A DNA stretch of 64,000 nucleotides, from the NCBI RefSeq assembly GCF_030811455.1, contig NZ_JAUSQU010000001.1, positions 2,108,001 through 2,172,000 of the forward strand. The letters are read 5' to 3'. This DNA is from Streptosporangium lutulentum. Its GTDB lineage: Bacteria; Actinomycetota; Actinomycetes; Streptosporangiales; Streptosporangiaceae. Within the stretch, counting starts at the first letter, position 1. The number at the start of each line of letters is the position of its first letter. Below are positions 1-8,990 of the stretch, piece by piece. The notes under the pieces are model-generated. The model was not told the DNA's origin. It ran no database searches and saw nothing but the letters and a program-made list of their open reading frames with translations. The translations under genes and the position numbers were made by a program.

Positions 1-768
1 AACGTCTTCTCCTCACCGTCGGCGGAGCAGATGTATGAGGCGACCAAGGCCGTCGACGGGGGCGCCGGCGTTCTCTACCTGTACGGCAACTACGTCGGCG
101 ACTCACTCAACTTCGACCTCGCCGCCGACATGGCCGACCTCGACGGCATCCCGACGCGTACGGTCCGGATCACCGACGACGCGTTGAGCGCACCGCCCGA
201 GCGCGGCACCGAACGACGCGGGGTCGCGGGCATGGTCTTCGCGTTCAAGATCGCGGGCGCCGCGGCCGAACGCGGCGACTCCCTCGAAAAAGTGTCCGAG
301 CTGGCCCAGCGCGCGGTCGACAACACCCGCTCCGCCGGGGTCGGGCTCTCGCCGACGATCCTGCCCGAGGCGGGCAGGCCCACCTTCCAGCTCGCCGACG
401 GCGAGATGGAGATCGGGATCGGCATCCACGGCGAACCGGGATCACGCCGCGGCCCGCTCGAAACCGCGGACGAGGTGGCCGGGACCCTGCTCTCGGTCGT
501 CCTGGACGATCTCCGGCTCGGGGCGGACGAGCGGGTCGCGGTCCTCGTCAACGGCCTGGGCGCCACTCCCCTGGAGGAGCTGTACCTGATCTACCGCCGC
601 GTCCACAACGCTCTCGCGGACAAGGGGATCGGCGTGCATCGCCCCTACATCGGCGAATACGCGACGAGCCTCGAAATGGCCGGCGCGTCGGTCACGGTGC
701 TGCGTCTCGACGACGAGCTGACCGAGCTGCTCGACGCTCCGGCTGATTCCCCGTTCTTCCGGCAGTGA
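1..768 (+). CDS. dhaK: Dihydroxyacetone kinase subunit DhaK, 5' end outside window
   Basis: This is the substrate-binding subunit of dihydroxyacetone kinase, which phosphorylates dihydroxyacetone to DHAP together with DhaL. The frame is open from base 1, so the N-terminal part of the gene lies outside the window. The visible 255 residues contain the DhaK core: a GNYVGDSLNF segment near residue 35 and the motif GIGIHGEPG. The His of that motif (bases 427-429) is the residue that binds dihydroxyacetone covalently as a hemiaminal in this family. dhaL follows 13 bases after the stop, so the two form an operon. No DhaM phosphocarrier follows, so whether ATP or the PTS supplies phosphate cannot be decided here. 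Confidence 0.93.
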   Translation, partial: NVFSSPSAEQMYEATKAVDGGAGVLYLYGNYVGDSLNFDLAADMADLDGIPTRTVRITDDALSAPPERGTERRGVAGMVFAFKIAGAAAERGDSLEKVSELAQRAVDNTRSAGVGLSPTILPEAGRPTFQLADGEMEIGIGIHGEPGSRRGPLETADEVAGTLLSVVLDDLRLGADERVAVLVNGLGATPLEELYLIYRRVHNALADKGIGVHRPYIGEYATSLEMAGASVTVLRLDDELTELLDAPADSPFFRQ

Positions 769-781
769 GGGGAGGGCTGTG

Positions 782-1414
782 ATGAGTACTCTCACCGTTC
801 CCGAGGTCAGCGCCATCCTCGACCGGGCCCTGCGGTCACTGGCCGGGCGGCGTGACCGTCTACGCGATCTCGACGCGGCGGTCGGGGACGGAGACCTCGG
901 CATCACCGTCGACAAAGGCGCGGCCGCGATCCGGGCCGCGCTGGCCGAGACGCCGCCGGACACGCTCGGCGCGTTGCTGCGAACCGCCGGTGCGGCGTTC
1001 GCCGGCGGCAATCCGTCGACGATGGCCGCGCTGGTGGGCACCGGCCTTCTCGCCGCGGCGAAGGAGGTGGACGGTGAGCGCGAGCTGAGCCCTGAGATCG
1101 CGGTACGGATCGGGGACGCCGCTCAACGGCGTATCGCGGAACGAGGAAAGGCCGCGCCGGGCGACAAGACCGTGCTCGACGCACTCGCTCCGAGTGTGGA
1201 CGCGCTGCGGGAGGCGGGGGAGGGCGAACGCCTGGAGGCGATGATCGCGGCGGCCCGCGAGGGGATCGAGGCGACGACGGACCAGCCCGCTCGCCGGGGG
1301 AGGGCGGCGTGGGTCGGTGAACGGGGCACCGGTCACCCGGACCCCGGCGCCACCGCGTACCTGCTGTTCCTTGAGGACCTGCTGGCGGCGGTGACGGAGG
1401 GGGCGCCGCGGTAG
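782..1414 (+). CDS. dhaL: Dihydroxyacetone kinase subunit DhaL
   Basis: This is the nucleotide-binding subunit that works with DhaK. The segment DAAVGDGDLG near residues 29-38 carries the aspartates that hold the two Mg ions and the nucleotide, and a C-terminal HPDPGA segment supplies the second DxG-type site. The usual nucleotide-contacting loop after the first helix is read here as GGNPSTMAALVGTG, which differs from the E. coli type. I chose the ATG at 782 because the Shine-Dalgarno GGAGGG (771-776) is 5 bases away. A GTG at 779 is only 2 bases away. At 210 residues the length is normal for DhaL. Confidence 0.9.
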   Translation: MSTLTVPEVSAILDRALRSLAGRRDRLRDLDAAVGDGDLGITVDKGAAAIRAALAETPPDTLGALLRTAGAAFAGGNPSTMAALVGTGLLAAAKEVDGERELSPEIAVRIGDAAQRRIAERGKAAPGDKTVLDALAPSVDALREAGEGERLEAMIAAAREGIEATTDQPARRGRAAWVGERGTGHPDPGATAYLLFLEDLLAAVTEGAPR

Positions 1415-1430
1415 AGGGCGATCCCCCGGA

Positions 1431-1450
1431 ACCGGCGTCTACGCGCCGGT
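1431..1450. terminator. Hairpin between convergent dhaL and MOSC genes
   Basis: A 7-bp perfect stem (ACCGGCG with CGCCGGT, loop of 6) lies in the 24-base gap between the convergent genes and overlaps the stop codon of the minus-strand gene. There is no T-run. It is a candidate bidirectional terminator. Confidence 0.4.
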
Positions 1451-2092
1451 GCGACGGCGGACCATCTCCTTGCTCTCCTCCGGCAGCGCGTCGGCGACCA
1501 GCAGCCGGGGCAGCAGGTGCGGTTCCAGCGTCATCGCCCGGAAGGAGAGCGCGACGGTCACGTCGTGGCCGGGCCGGTGCACGATCTCGACCGGGTCGGC
1601 GGCGCTGATCTCGCCGGGCTCGATCACGCGCAGATACGCGCCCGGCCGTGCGGCCTGCGTGAACCGCTTGATCCAGCCTCCACGCTCCAGCCAGCCCTGG
1701 AACGTCGCGCAGGGGAGGCGGGCGCACGACACCTCCAGGACAACCTCCGGCCCGATCCGCCAGCGCTCGCCGATCAGGGCGTCGTTGACGTCCAGCCCCA
1801 GGGTCGTGAGGTTCTCCCCGAAGGCTCCGTTCGGGAGCGGGCCGCCCAACTCGGCCTCCCACCCGTCGAGATCCTCGCGGGCATAGGCGTAGACGGCCTG
1901 GTCGGAGCCGCCGTGGTGCTTCACGTCATAGACCCGGTCACCGGCGAGGCCGACCGCGCCGGTGCCCTTGGGGCCGGGGGCGGTGACGGCGACCGGGCCC
2001 TCGACGGGCCGCTTGTCGATGCCCGTCAGGCTCGGCCCCCCCTTCCACGGGTTGGGGCGAGGCCGGCCGATGTTGACGGAGAGCAGCTTCAT
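1439..2092 (-). CDS. MOSC domain-containing protein (YiiM-like)
   Basis: This is a 217-residue protein covering the MOSC beta-barrel that binds a molybdenum cofactor. The family signature is clear: an N-terminal GI-KRPV segment, KHHGGSDQAVYAY near residues 58-70, GAFGENL near 89-95 and the conserved cysteine in ARLPCATF (Cys128), the usual molybdenum ligand. YiiM/YuaD-type proteins reduce N-hydroxylated compounds. The substrate here is unknown. The ATG at 2092 starts a typical MKLLSVNIG N-terminus. A longer MOSC protein fused to a reductase lies at 5588-7357, so the window has two members of this family. Confidence 0.88.
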   Translation of the reverse strand: MKLLSVNIGRPRPNPWKGGPSLTGIDKRPVEGPVAVTAPGPKGTGAVGLAGDRVYDVKHHGGSDQAVYAYAREDLDGWEAELGGPLPNGAFGENLTTLGLDVNDALIGERWRIGPEVVLEVSCARLPCATFQGWLERGGWIKRFTQAARPGAYLRVIEPGEISAADPVEIVHRPGHDVTVALSFRAMTLEPHLLPRLLVADALPEESKEMVRRRTGA

Positions 2093-2171
2093 GGTGACAA
2101 CGGTACGTTCTGCCCCTCACTCGGGGGAAATGGTTCTTGGTCGTCCCCGGCCTCGTCGCGCGGCCGGGCGG

Positions 2172-3134
2172 TCACGAGGCGATCAGTGACGCGAAGCGGT
2201 CGAGGTCGATGTTGCCGCCGCTGATGATCACACCGATCCGTTGCCCGCGCAGCGGGGCGGCGAGGTTGCGGGCGGCGGCGAAACCGAGGCATCCGGTGGG
2301 CTCGACGACCATTTTCATGACGGATCCGAAGATCCGCATGCATTCGACGAGTTCGGTGTCGGCGACGGTGAGGATGTCGTTGACGTCGCGGCGGATGATG
2401 TCGAACGTGTGGGTGCCGAGATACTGGGTCTGAGCTCCGTCGGCGATGGTCTGCGGGGTGTCGATGCGGACGATGGAGCCCTGGCGCAGGGACCGCCGGC
2501 CGTCGTCGCCGGCTTCGGGTTCGACGCCGTACACCTCGCACCCGGGCGACAGCGCCCTGGCCGACAGAGCCGTTCCGGAGAGCAGCCCGCCGCCGCCCAG
2601 GGGCACGAAGAGCGCGTCGAGGTCGCCGACCTCGTCGAACAGCTCCATGGCGGCGGTGCCCTGGCCGGCGATCACGTCGGGGTGGTCGTAGGGCGGGATC
2701 AGGGTGAGGCCGCGCTCGGCGGCCAGCGCGCGGCCGATCTCCTCCCGGTCCTCGGTGTAGCGGTCGTAGACGACGACCTCGCCGCCGTAGCCCTTGGTCG
2801 CGGCCATCTTCGCGGCCGGCGCGTCGTGGGGCATGACGACCGTGGCCGGGATGTCCAGCAGCCGGGCGGCCAGGGCGATCGCCTGGGCGTGGTTGCCCGA
2901 GGAGTAGGCGACCACGCCGGCGCGTCGCTGCTCGGCGGTGAACCGCGACAGGGCGTTGAACGCGCCGCGAAACTTGAAGGCGCCCATGCGCTGGAAGTTC
3001 TCGCACTTGAACACCACGTCGGCGCCGAGGTGCTCGTTGACCCGGCGTGAGCGCAACACCGGGGTGCGGTGGGCGTGCGACGCGATGCGGGCGGCAGCGC
3101 TCTTGACGTCGTCGTAGGTCGGTGACTGGGGCAT
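2172..3134 (-). CDS. PLP-dependent threonine/serine dehydratase
   Basis: This is a fold-type II PLP enzyme of the threonine/serine dehydratase family, 320 residues. The PLP lysine is K54 in GAFKFRGAF, the phosphate-binding loop is GGGGLLSG at about 180-187, and YSSGNHAQA (77-85) carries the asparagine loop. It lacks the C-terminal ACT domain of biosynthetic IlvA. Its length and pattern fit the catabolic dehydratase, threo-3-hydroxyaspartate ammonia-lyase and serine racemase group, which sequence alone cannot separate. The frame is open far upstream, but the family N-terminus MPQSPTYDDV begins at the ATG at 3134, preceded by GAGGAG about 11 bases away. Confidence 0.88.
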   Translation of the reverse strand: MPQSPTYDDVKSAAARIASHAHRTPVLRSRRVNEHLGADVVFKCENFQRMGAFKFRGAFNALSRFTAEQRRAGVVAYSSGNHAQAIALAARLLDIPATVVMPHDAPAAKMAATKGYGGEVVVYDRYTEDREEIGRALAAERGLTLIPPYDHPDVIAGQGTAAMELFDEVGDLDALFVPLGGGGLLSGTALSARALSPGCEVYGVEPEAGDDGRRSLRQGSIVRIDTPQTIADGAQTQYLGTHTFDIIRRDVNDILTVADTELVECMRIFGSVMKMVVEPTGCLGFAAARNLAAPLRGQRIGVIISGGNIDLDRFASLIAS

Positions 3135-3403
3135 TGGCCTTACTCTCCTCGGTTGATCCACCCGGCGCGACAGCCGGGCCGCCACGGGCGGCCGGAGTGT
3201 CGAACCGCCGTCGGCCGAACGCCTCGACCGATCACGAAGACGACGAACGTCCGAGGCCGACGCCCATGCCGCGGGGTGACCCGGACCATCAGGTCTACCG
3301 GCAGGACGAGGGCCACGACAAACCGCCGGGATCCGATGCCTCCGCCCGGTGGCCGCGATCCGCGCTTTGTGGGGCCGCCCCGGCAGGCCCGCCGGACGGG
3401 TCG

Positions 3404-3892
3404 TCATCCCAGGTCGAAATACGTCGCCACGATCCGGGTGTGCAGCGGGAACGCCAGCTCACGCGGCCTGTCGATCAGCAGCCACTCCGTCGTCTCGGAC
3501 GTGGGCGCGACCGGGGGGAGGGCGGCCGGGTCGGTCGGCGGACCCAAGGCGAAGATCAGTACGGTGCCGTCGGGGGCGCTGTGCACGTCGAAGAGCCGCA
3601 CCTCGTCCGCGTCGACGACGACGCCGGTCTCCTCGCGGAGCTCCCGGACGGCCGCCTGCTGCCAGGACTCGCCCAGGTCGATGAACCCGCCGGGCAGGGC
3701 GAGCCCGCCTCGGTGCGGTTCGACGTCACGCCGGACGACCAGCAGGCCGTCGCCCACCGGCAGCACCATCACCGCGACCGGCAGCGGGTTGAGGTAGCCG
3801 GTGTTCCCGCAGGCGGAGCAGGTGCGCGGCCACGGCAGGCCGGGGGCGAAGGCCGTACCGCAGAAGGAGCAGTGCGAGTTCTTGATCGTCAC
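3404..3892 (-). CDS. Nudix hydrolase with N-terminal zinc ribbon
   Basis: This is a 162-residue pyrophosphohydrolase. Residues 8-28 form a C-x2-C ... C-x2-C zinc ribbon, as in NudC-like proteins. A complete Nudix box runs from G69 to V91 (GGFIDLGE followed by RELREETGV). The frame is open further upstream, but that part has no family resemblance. I chose the GTG at 3892 because it places the ribbon at the N-terminus, although no strong ribosome-binding site is visible. The substrate is not predictable. The gene stands alone. Confidence 0.87.
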   Translation of the reverse strand: MTIKNSHCSFCGTAFAPGLPWPRTCSACGNTGYLNPLPVAVMVLPVGDGLLVVRRDVEPHRGGLALPGGFIDLGESWQQAAVRELREETGVVVDADEVRLFDVHSAPDGTVLIFALGPPTDPAALPPVAPTSETTEWLLIDRPRELAFPLHTRIVATYFDLG

Positions 3893-4111
3893 GACAGCGA
3901 GACTAGACCAGGACGGCGAGCGTCCTCGGGGCCCGACCGGCCGTCGCACGGATATTCCCGCGCACTTTACCCGCGGTAACGGTCCTGGTGAAATCTTCCC
4001 CCATACCATGGCCATTCCCGCGATGATCGCCTTACTCTCGTCATGATCGGCCGGAGGCGGCCCGGCTCACTCGCCAGACCGCCCTCCACCCTTCGAGCCT
4101 TCGGAGCAGGC

Positions 4112-5466
4112 ATGTCTCCAGAGATCATTTCGATTCTCGCGCTGGTGGCGATGTTCGTCATAGCCACCCTGTTGCCGGTGAACATGGGGGCGATCGCGTT
4201 CGCGGCGGCGTTCCTGGTCGGCGTCTACGTGGCGGGCCTGTCCGCGGACGACATCTTCGCGGGCTTTCCCGGAGACCTGTTCCTGACCCTGGTCGGCATC
4301 ACCTATCTCTTCGCCATCGCCCAGAACAACGGGACGGTGAACTGGCTCGTCCGGCTGGCCGTACGCGGGGTCCGCGGCCGCATCGCCGCGATTCCCTGGA
4401 TCATGTTCGGCGTCGCCGCCGTCCTGACCGCGATCGGCGCGGTGAGTCCGGCCGCCGTGGCCATCATCGCCCCGATCGCCCTCGGGTTCGCCGCGCAGCA
4501 CCGTATCAACCCGCTGCTCATGGGCCTGATGGTGGTGCACGGGGCCCAGGCGGGGGTTTCTCCCCGATCAGCATCTACGGCGGGATCGTCAACGAGGTGG
4601 TCGAACGGGCCGGGCTGCCGGACAGCGCGATCGCCGTCTTCCTGAGCAGCCTGGCCTTCAACACCGTGGTAGCGCTGATCATCTTCGTCCTGTTCGGCGG
4701 ACGGGAACTGCTGTCGCGTAAAGAGCCCCTGGATCGATCGGAGCAGGATGGCGTTCAGAGCGACGTCCAGGGCGGCGTCCAGGGCGGCGTCCAGGGCGAC
4801 GTCCACGGTGACGTCCAGGGTGGAGAACGGGACGGCGAGCGGGGCGGGACGCGGACGACGACCCTCCGCCCGACACGCGATCAGATCCTCACCGTCGTCG
4901 GCCTGCTGGTGCTGGGCGTCGGCGCCCTCGCGTTTGATCTCGAGGTCGGCTTCGTCTCGATCACCGTGGCGGTGCTGCTCGCGATCCTCTCTCCCCAGGC
5001 TCAGAAGGGAGCGGTGGAAAAGATCAGCTGGTCCACCGTCCTGCTGATCAGCGGTGTGATCACCTACGTCGGGGTGCTCGAGAAGATGGGCACGATCAAG
5101 GCCGTCGGGGAAGGCGTCGCTCATATCGGCGCACCGCTGATCACCGCCCTCCTGCTCTGCTACATCGGGGCCATCGTGTCCGCCTTCGCCTCGTCGGTCG
5201 GGGTGCTCGGTTCGACGATCCCCCTGGCCGTGCCGTTCCTGCTCATGGGCGAGGTCGGCGCCGTAGGAGTGATCGCGGCGCTCGCGGTCTCCTCGACCAT
5301 CGTCGACTGCAGCCCCTTCTCGACCAACGGGGCGCTGGTCCTCGCCAATGCGCAGGGGGTGGACCGGGACGCCTTCTTCCGCAAGCTGATCGCTTACGGC
5401 GCGGTCATCGTGATGGTGGCACCGCTCGCCACCTGGCTGGTGCTCGTGCTGCCCGGCTGGCTGTGA
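4112..5466 (+). pseudogene. MatC-like dicarboxylate carrier, broken by a 1-base deletion
   Basis: Two overlapping frames together give one SLC13/MatC-type carrier of about 451 residues: 4112-4560 in one frame and the rest to 5466 in the next. The break is at 4551-4555, where a run of five G follows GC. With six G the frame would read on as GAQAGGFSPISIYGG, the conserved MatC motif, into the second part. The start ATG at 4112 has GGAGCAGG one base upstream. About ten hydrophobic segments are visible, plus a repeat-rich hydrophilic loop in the middle (4750-4821). MatC carriers import malonate or other dicarboxylates. The lesion may be real or a homopolymer sequencing error. Confidence 0.85.
4750..4821 (+). 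repeat. Six 12-bp tandem repeats in the carrier's central loop
   Basis: Six consecutive 12-base units with the consensus GACGTCCAGGGC lie in frame in the MatC-like gene. The first is the most diverged. They encode a hydrophilic run of VQG-type tetrapeptides in the loop between the two transmembrane halves, a position where length change is tolerated. Confidence 0.85.
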
Positions 5467-5587
5467 GCGGGTGGGGCTCGGCCTGATCCTCGGAGTCTCC
5501 TCCGAACGGAACCCGGCGCCGGCGCTCCCGGGACGGGTGGTGATCCACGCGACGCCGTCGCGCCGCCGGAGTCCGCGCGAAGCGAGG

Positions 5588-7357
5588 TCAGAGGTCCAGG
5601 ACGAGATCCTCCCGGGGCTGGGAGCAGCAGATCAGGACGTCGCCCTCGGCCGGCGGCTCCACCGGTTCGGGGGAGTAGCCCACGGCCCCGGACAGCAGGC
5701 CGCTCTCGCAGGTGTGGCAGACGCCGGTACGGCATGACCAGCGGGTCGGCACGTCGCAGGCCTCCGCCAGTTCGAGCAGGCTCCCGTACGCGGAGTCCCA
5801 TCCGACGGTGAGGCCGCTGCGCGCGAACGAGACCGACGGCCCCGTGCCCGGCGGGCCTTCCGGCGGGTGCACCGGCCGCGCGGAGACATCGGTCAGGCCG
5901 GGCGTCAGGGCCGGTCCCGCGCCGAAGATCTCCGTGTGGACGTGGGCGGGAACGAGTTCCGAGGAGGCGAGTGCGGCGGGAAGCTCGCGCATGAACGCCG
6001 GGGGACCGCACAGGTAGGCGTCGGCGGCCCGGGGAACGCGGAGGCGGCGAAGCAGGTCGGCCGATATCCGGCCCGCGGTCGCGTAGTCGACGCCCTGCCG
6101 GTCGCCGGGTGCCGGACGGCTGTAGAAAACGTGCTCGTGCGCGTTCGGAAGCCGGGCCAGCAGGTCGCGGCTCTCCCGGGCGAAAGGGTGCTCGGTGCCG
6201 TCGCGTGTTCCGTACAGCCACCACACCTCGCGCGCGGCGCGGGTGGCGGCCAGCGCGTGCAGCATGGCCAGGACGGGGGTGGCGCCGATGCCGGCGGACA
6301 CCAGCAGGACCGGTGAGTCGCCGGCCTCCAGGGTGAAGGCGCCCCTGGGGGCCGCGACGTCGAGGACGTCTCCGGCGCGCAGGTGAGCGCGGAGGTAGCC
6401 GCTGGCGGCGCCCTCCGGCTCCTGCTTCACACTGATGCGATAGCACGCGGCCCCCGGAGGACCGGACATCGAGTAACTGCGGATGAGCGGGGGAGCCGCG
6501 GTGTCCGGGCGCAGCCGGAGGGTGAGGAACTGTCCCGGCAGGGCCTCCGGGAGCGGCCTGCCGTCGACGGCGGCCAGCGTCAGGGAGAACACGCTCGTGC
6601 TCTCCGCGTCGACGCGGGCGACCCTCAGCGGCCGGAACCCGTCCCATGCGGGTGGCGGACCGGCGGAGGCCGGGGCCAGCCCGGCGTTGCCCGCCGGTTT
6701 GCCCGGGACGCCGTCGGCCTGGTCGAGCAGCGCCCGCAGGGAGCCCTTCCAGCCGGGACTGAGGGCGGGGATGCGCAAGGCACGGGCGAGCTGGTCGCGG
6801 GGGTGACCGGGCAGGTACAGCAGGGCGTCGATCTCCGCGACGGTCATGCCCTCCGGGCCGGAGCCGACCTTGACGATCTCCTCTCCCGCCTCCACCCGTC
6901 CCTCGGTGAGGACCCGGAGGTAGAACCCCGGCCGCCGGTGGGACACCAGCAAGGAGGGCATTCGCGGTTCGTCCATCCGCAGGCCCACCCGGTAGCAGGT
7001 GACGCGCGGCTGGGTGACCTCGAACACCGCCTCGCCGATCCGGTACCGGTCTCCGACGCACACCTCGTCGTCCGGCAGGCCGTCGACGGTGAAGTTCTCC
7101 CCGAACTGCCCGTAGACGAAGTCGTCGCGTCCGAGCCGCTCCTGCCAGTGGCGATAGGAGTCGATCTGGTAGACCAGCACCGCGCGGTACTCACCGCCGT
7201 GTCCGGCGAGGTCTCCCTGGCCGTCTCCGTCGATGTTGAGCCGGCGCACCATCCGGGGTCCGGTGACGGGCTGCTTCCACACCCCGGTGTGCACGTTCCT
7301 GCCCTGCCAGGAGACGTCCTTCGGCAGGCCGACGTTGACCGCCAGCAGCTTGGCCAT
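5588..7357 (-). CDS. MOSC / ferredoxin-NADP reductase / 2Fe-2S ferredoxin fusion protein
   Basis: This is a 589-residue three-domain protein. Residues 1-170 are a MOSC domain (GHGGEYRAV near 53, FGENF near 86, Cys in RVTCYRVG). Residues 235-470 are a flavin reductase domain with RSYSMSG for FAD and GIGATPVLAML for NAD(P)H. The last 100 residues are a plant-type 2Fe-2S ferredoxin with C542, C547, C550 and C577/578. The fusion wires a molybdenum-cofactor domain to its own electron supply. This fits reductive detoxification of N-hydroxylated or similar compounds, but the substrate is inference. A TetR gene is divergent and probably controls it. The ATG at 7357 fits the MOSC N-terminus. Confidence 0.9.
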   Translation of the reverse strand: MAKLLAVNVGLPKDVSWQGRNVHTGVWKQPVTGPRMVRRLNIDGDGQGDLAGHGGEYRAVLVYQIDSYRHWQERLGRDDFVYGQFGENFTVDGLPDDEVCVGDRYRIGEAVFEVTQPRVTCYRVGLRMDEPRMPSLLVSHRRPGFYLRVLTEGRVEAGEEIVKVGSGPEGMTVAEIDALLYLPGHPRDQLARALRIPALSPGWKGSLRALLDQADGVPGKPAGNAGLAPASAGPPPAWDGFRPLRVARVDAESTSVFSLTLAAVDGRPLPEALPGQFLTLRLRPDTAAPPLIRSYSMSGPPGAACYRISVKQEPEGAASGYLRAHLRAGDVLDVAAPRGAFTLEAGDSPVLLVSAGIGATPVLAMLHALAATRAAREVWWLYGTRDGTEHPFARESRDLLARLPNAHEHVFYSRPAPGDRQGVDYATAGRISADLLRRLRVPRAADAYLCGPPAFMRELPAALASSELVPAHVHTEIFGAGPALTPGLTDVSARPVHPPEGPPGTGPSVSFARSGLTVGWDSAYGSLLELAEACDVPTRWSCRTGVCHTCESGLLSGAVGYSPEPVEPPAEGDVLICCSQPREDLVLDL

Positions 7358-7511
7358 TCGCTCCTCCCCACGTCATGGGGTTCCATTCGAGTGGTCGGGC
7401 CGCGCACCGCGAGGAGCGGCCGGGAGTATGCGCCCGACCATTGTATTTCGCGTGTTTCCGCGGCTCGGAGGCCAGGGGTGGCGGTGGCTCGGCCCGGTCG
7501 GCGGCCGGGAT

Positions 7512-7546
7512 TTGACAGAGTCTAAGACGACTGGCCATATTGAGTC
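7512..7546 (+). promoter_or_regulatory. Candidate promoter/operator between MOSC fusion and tetR
   Basis: TTGACA (7512-7517) and CATATT (7536-7541) are spaced 18 bases apart and face the tetR gene. The overlapping GACT-N10-AGTC (7529-7546) is a short inverted repeat that could be the repressor site. It lies next to the Shine-Dalgarno AGGAGG. Confidence 0.4.
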
Positions 7547-7558
7547 AGGAGGTGCGAC

Positions 7559-8134
7559 ATGGCCAGGCGGAGCATGCGCGAGGAGATCGTCGAGGCGGGG
7601 CTGGAGCAGTTCCACGCCCATGGCTACAGCGCGGCCGGGGTGAAGAACATCACCGATGCGGCCGGAGTGCCGAAGGGGTCGTTCTACAACCACTTCGACA
7701 GCAAGGAGGCCCTGGCCGTCGTGGCGCTGGAGCGCTACGCCGAGGGGCTCCGCCTGCGGGAGCTCGCCGACACCTCCGTCGAACCCCTGACGCGCCTGCG
7801 AGCCCACTTCGAGTTCCTCCGTGACGAGAACGTACGGCGCGGGATCACGCGGGGGTGTCTCGTCGGCAACTTCAGCGCCGAGGTCGCCGATCACAGCGAC
7901 GTGATCCACACCGCCGTTCGGAACAGCTTCAGGCAGTGGGCCGTCCTGATCGCGGCGGCGCTCGGCGAGGCCCGGCGCGCCGGTACGGTGCGCGCCGATC
8001 TCGACCCTGAGACGACGGCCCGCTTCGTCCTCCACGCCTGGGAGGGCACGCTCCTCGGAGCCCGCGCCGACCGCTCGGCGGAGGCCTTCGACTCCTTCTT
8101 CGACCTCGTGTTCGGCACGCTGCTCGTCAAATGA
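7559..8134 (+). CDS. TetR/AcrR family transcriptional regulator
   Basis: This is a 191-residue regulator with an N-terminal helix-turn-helix (residues 1-50, with NITDAAGVPKGSFYNHFDSKEAL as the recognition region) and a C-terminal ligand-binding domain similar to those near NemR/AcuR-type proteins. The ATG at 7559 follows AGGAGG by 6 bases. It is divergent from the MOSC-reductase fusion gene, 201 bases away, which is the most likely target. A strong hairpin follows the gene. Confidence 0.9.
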   Translation: MARRSMREEIVEAGLEQFHAHGYSAAGVKNITDAAGVPKGSFYNHFDSKEALAVVALERYAEGLRLRELADTSVEPLTRLRAHFEFLRDENVRRGITRGCLVGNFSAEVADHSDVIHTAVRNSFRQWAVLIAAALGEARRAGTVRADLDPETTARFVLHAWEGTLLGARADRSAEAFDSFFDLVFGTLLVK

Positions 8135-8150
8135 CGCGCTTCGCCGGCCG

Positions 8151-8201
8151 CGACCGCTTCTTCGGGGCGTAGCCGTACCCCGCGCCCCGAAGAAGCGGTC
8201 G
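8151..8201. terminator. Perfect 19-bp hairpin between convergent genes
   Basis: Bases 8151-8169 and 8183-8201 are exact reverse complements (19 bp), with a 13-base loop. The hairpin lies between convergent tetR and the membrane protein gene. There is no T-run, as is common in actinomycetes. Confidence 0.8.
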
Positions 8202-8217
8202 CCGCCGTTCCCGGCCG

Positions 8218-8919
8218 TCAACCGGCCATGCCGAGGAGCACGGCCGCGGTGCCCACGCCCAGCGCGAGCGGATAGGCCCACCACCTGGGGGCGGGCCCGT
8301 CTTTGAGGACGCGCGTCCCCAGCGGCACCAGCGCCACGCACAGGCCGAGGGTGGCGACGATCGACATCGGACCCGTGCCCTTGAGCACGCCGATCGGCAG
8401 CGCGCTCATCGATGCCAGGGCGAGGGACCTGACGATCCCCAGCACGCCTGCCCGCCATACGCCGACGGCCAGCACGACCCAGCCGAAGAAGATCGCGATC
8501 GACAACGGTTGAAGCACGTGGAACGCACCGTAGTAGCCGTCGACCGCCTTCCGCCCCGCCTCCACCCCCTGGGCGTCGGCGATCTGGAAGATCAGGTGAT
8601 TGATCCCGGTGTGGAAGGCGCGGGCGAACAGCCCGAGCACGACCATCACACCACCCCACAGCGCCCACCGCGGCTGGGTCGCCCACGCGCGCCGGACCAG
8701 CGCGATGACGGCAGGCCACAGCAGGACGTTCCCCGCGGCGAAGGCGCTGTAGGAGACGGTCATCCGGCCGGGGTCGGTGGAGAACGCCGCGAGTTGCTCG
8801 GGGAAGAAATCACCGAAATCCACGCGGAGCAGCACTCCGGTGAGCATCAGAACCGGACCGAGGACAAGCCCGGCACCCTCAACCCAGCGGCCGGGGAATT
8901 CAAAAGAGGTCGTTGTCAT
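8218..8919 (-). CDS. Multi-pass membrane protein of unknown function
   Basis: This is a 233-residue protein with about seven hydrophobic segments (starting near residues 12, 45, 75, 130, 155, 180 and 210). It resembles small actinobacterial membrane proteins without known function. I see no catalytic or transport motif. The ATG at 8919 was preferred to an upstream extension of 24 polar residues. The gene is convergent with tetR and is followed, reading upstream, by a response regulator gene on the same strand. Confidence 0.65.
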   Translation of the reverse strand: MTTTSFEFPGRWVEGAGLVLGPVLMLTGVLLRVDFGDFFPEQLAAFSTDPGRMTVSYSAFAAGNVLLWPAVIALVRRAWATQPRWALWGGVMVVLGLFARAFHTGINHLIFQIADAQGVEAGRKAVDGYYGAFHVLQPLSIAIFFGWVVLAVGVWRAGVLGIVRSLALASMSALPIGVLKGTGPMSIVATLGLCVALVPLGTRVLKDGPAPRWWAYPLALGVGTAAVLLGMAG

Positions 8920-8990
8920 GCCGTCGATCCAACCGGTGCGGCGCCCGCCGCACATTGGCGCGGGGACCAGGTCCCGGGGTAGATCTGGCA

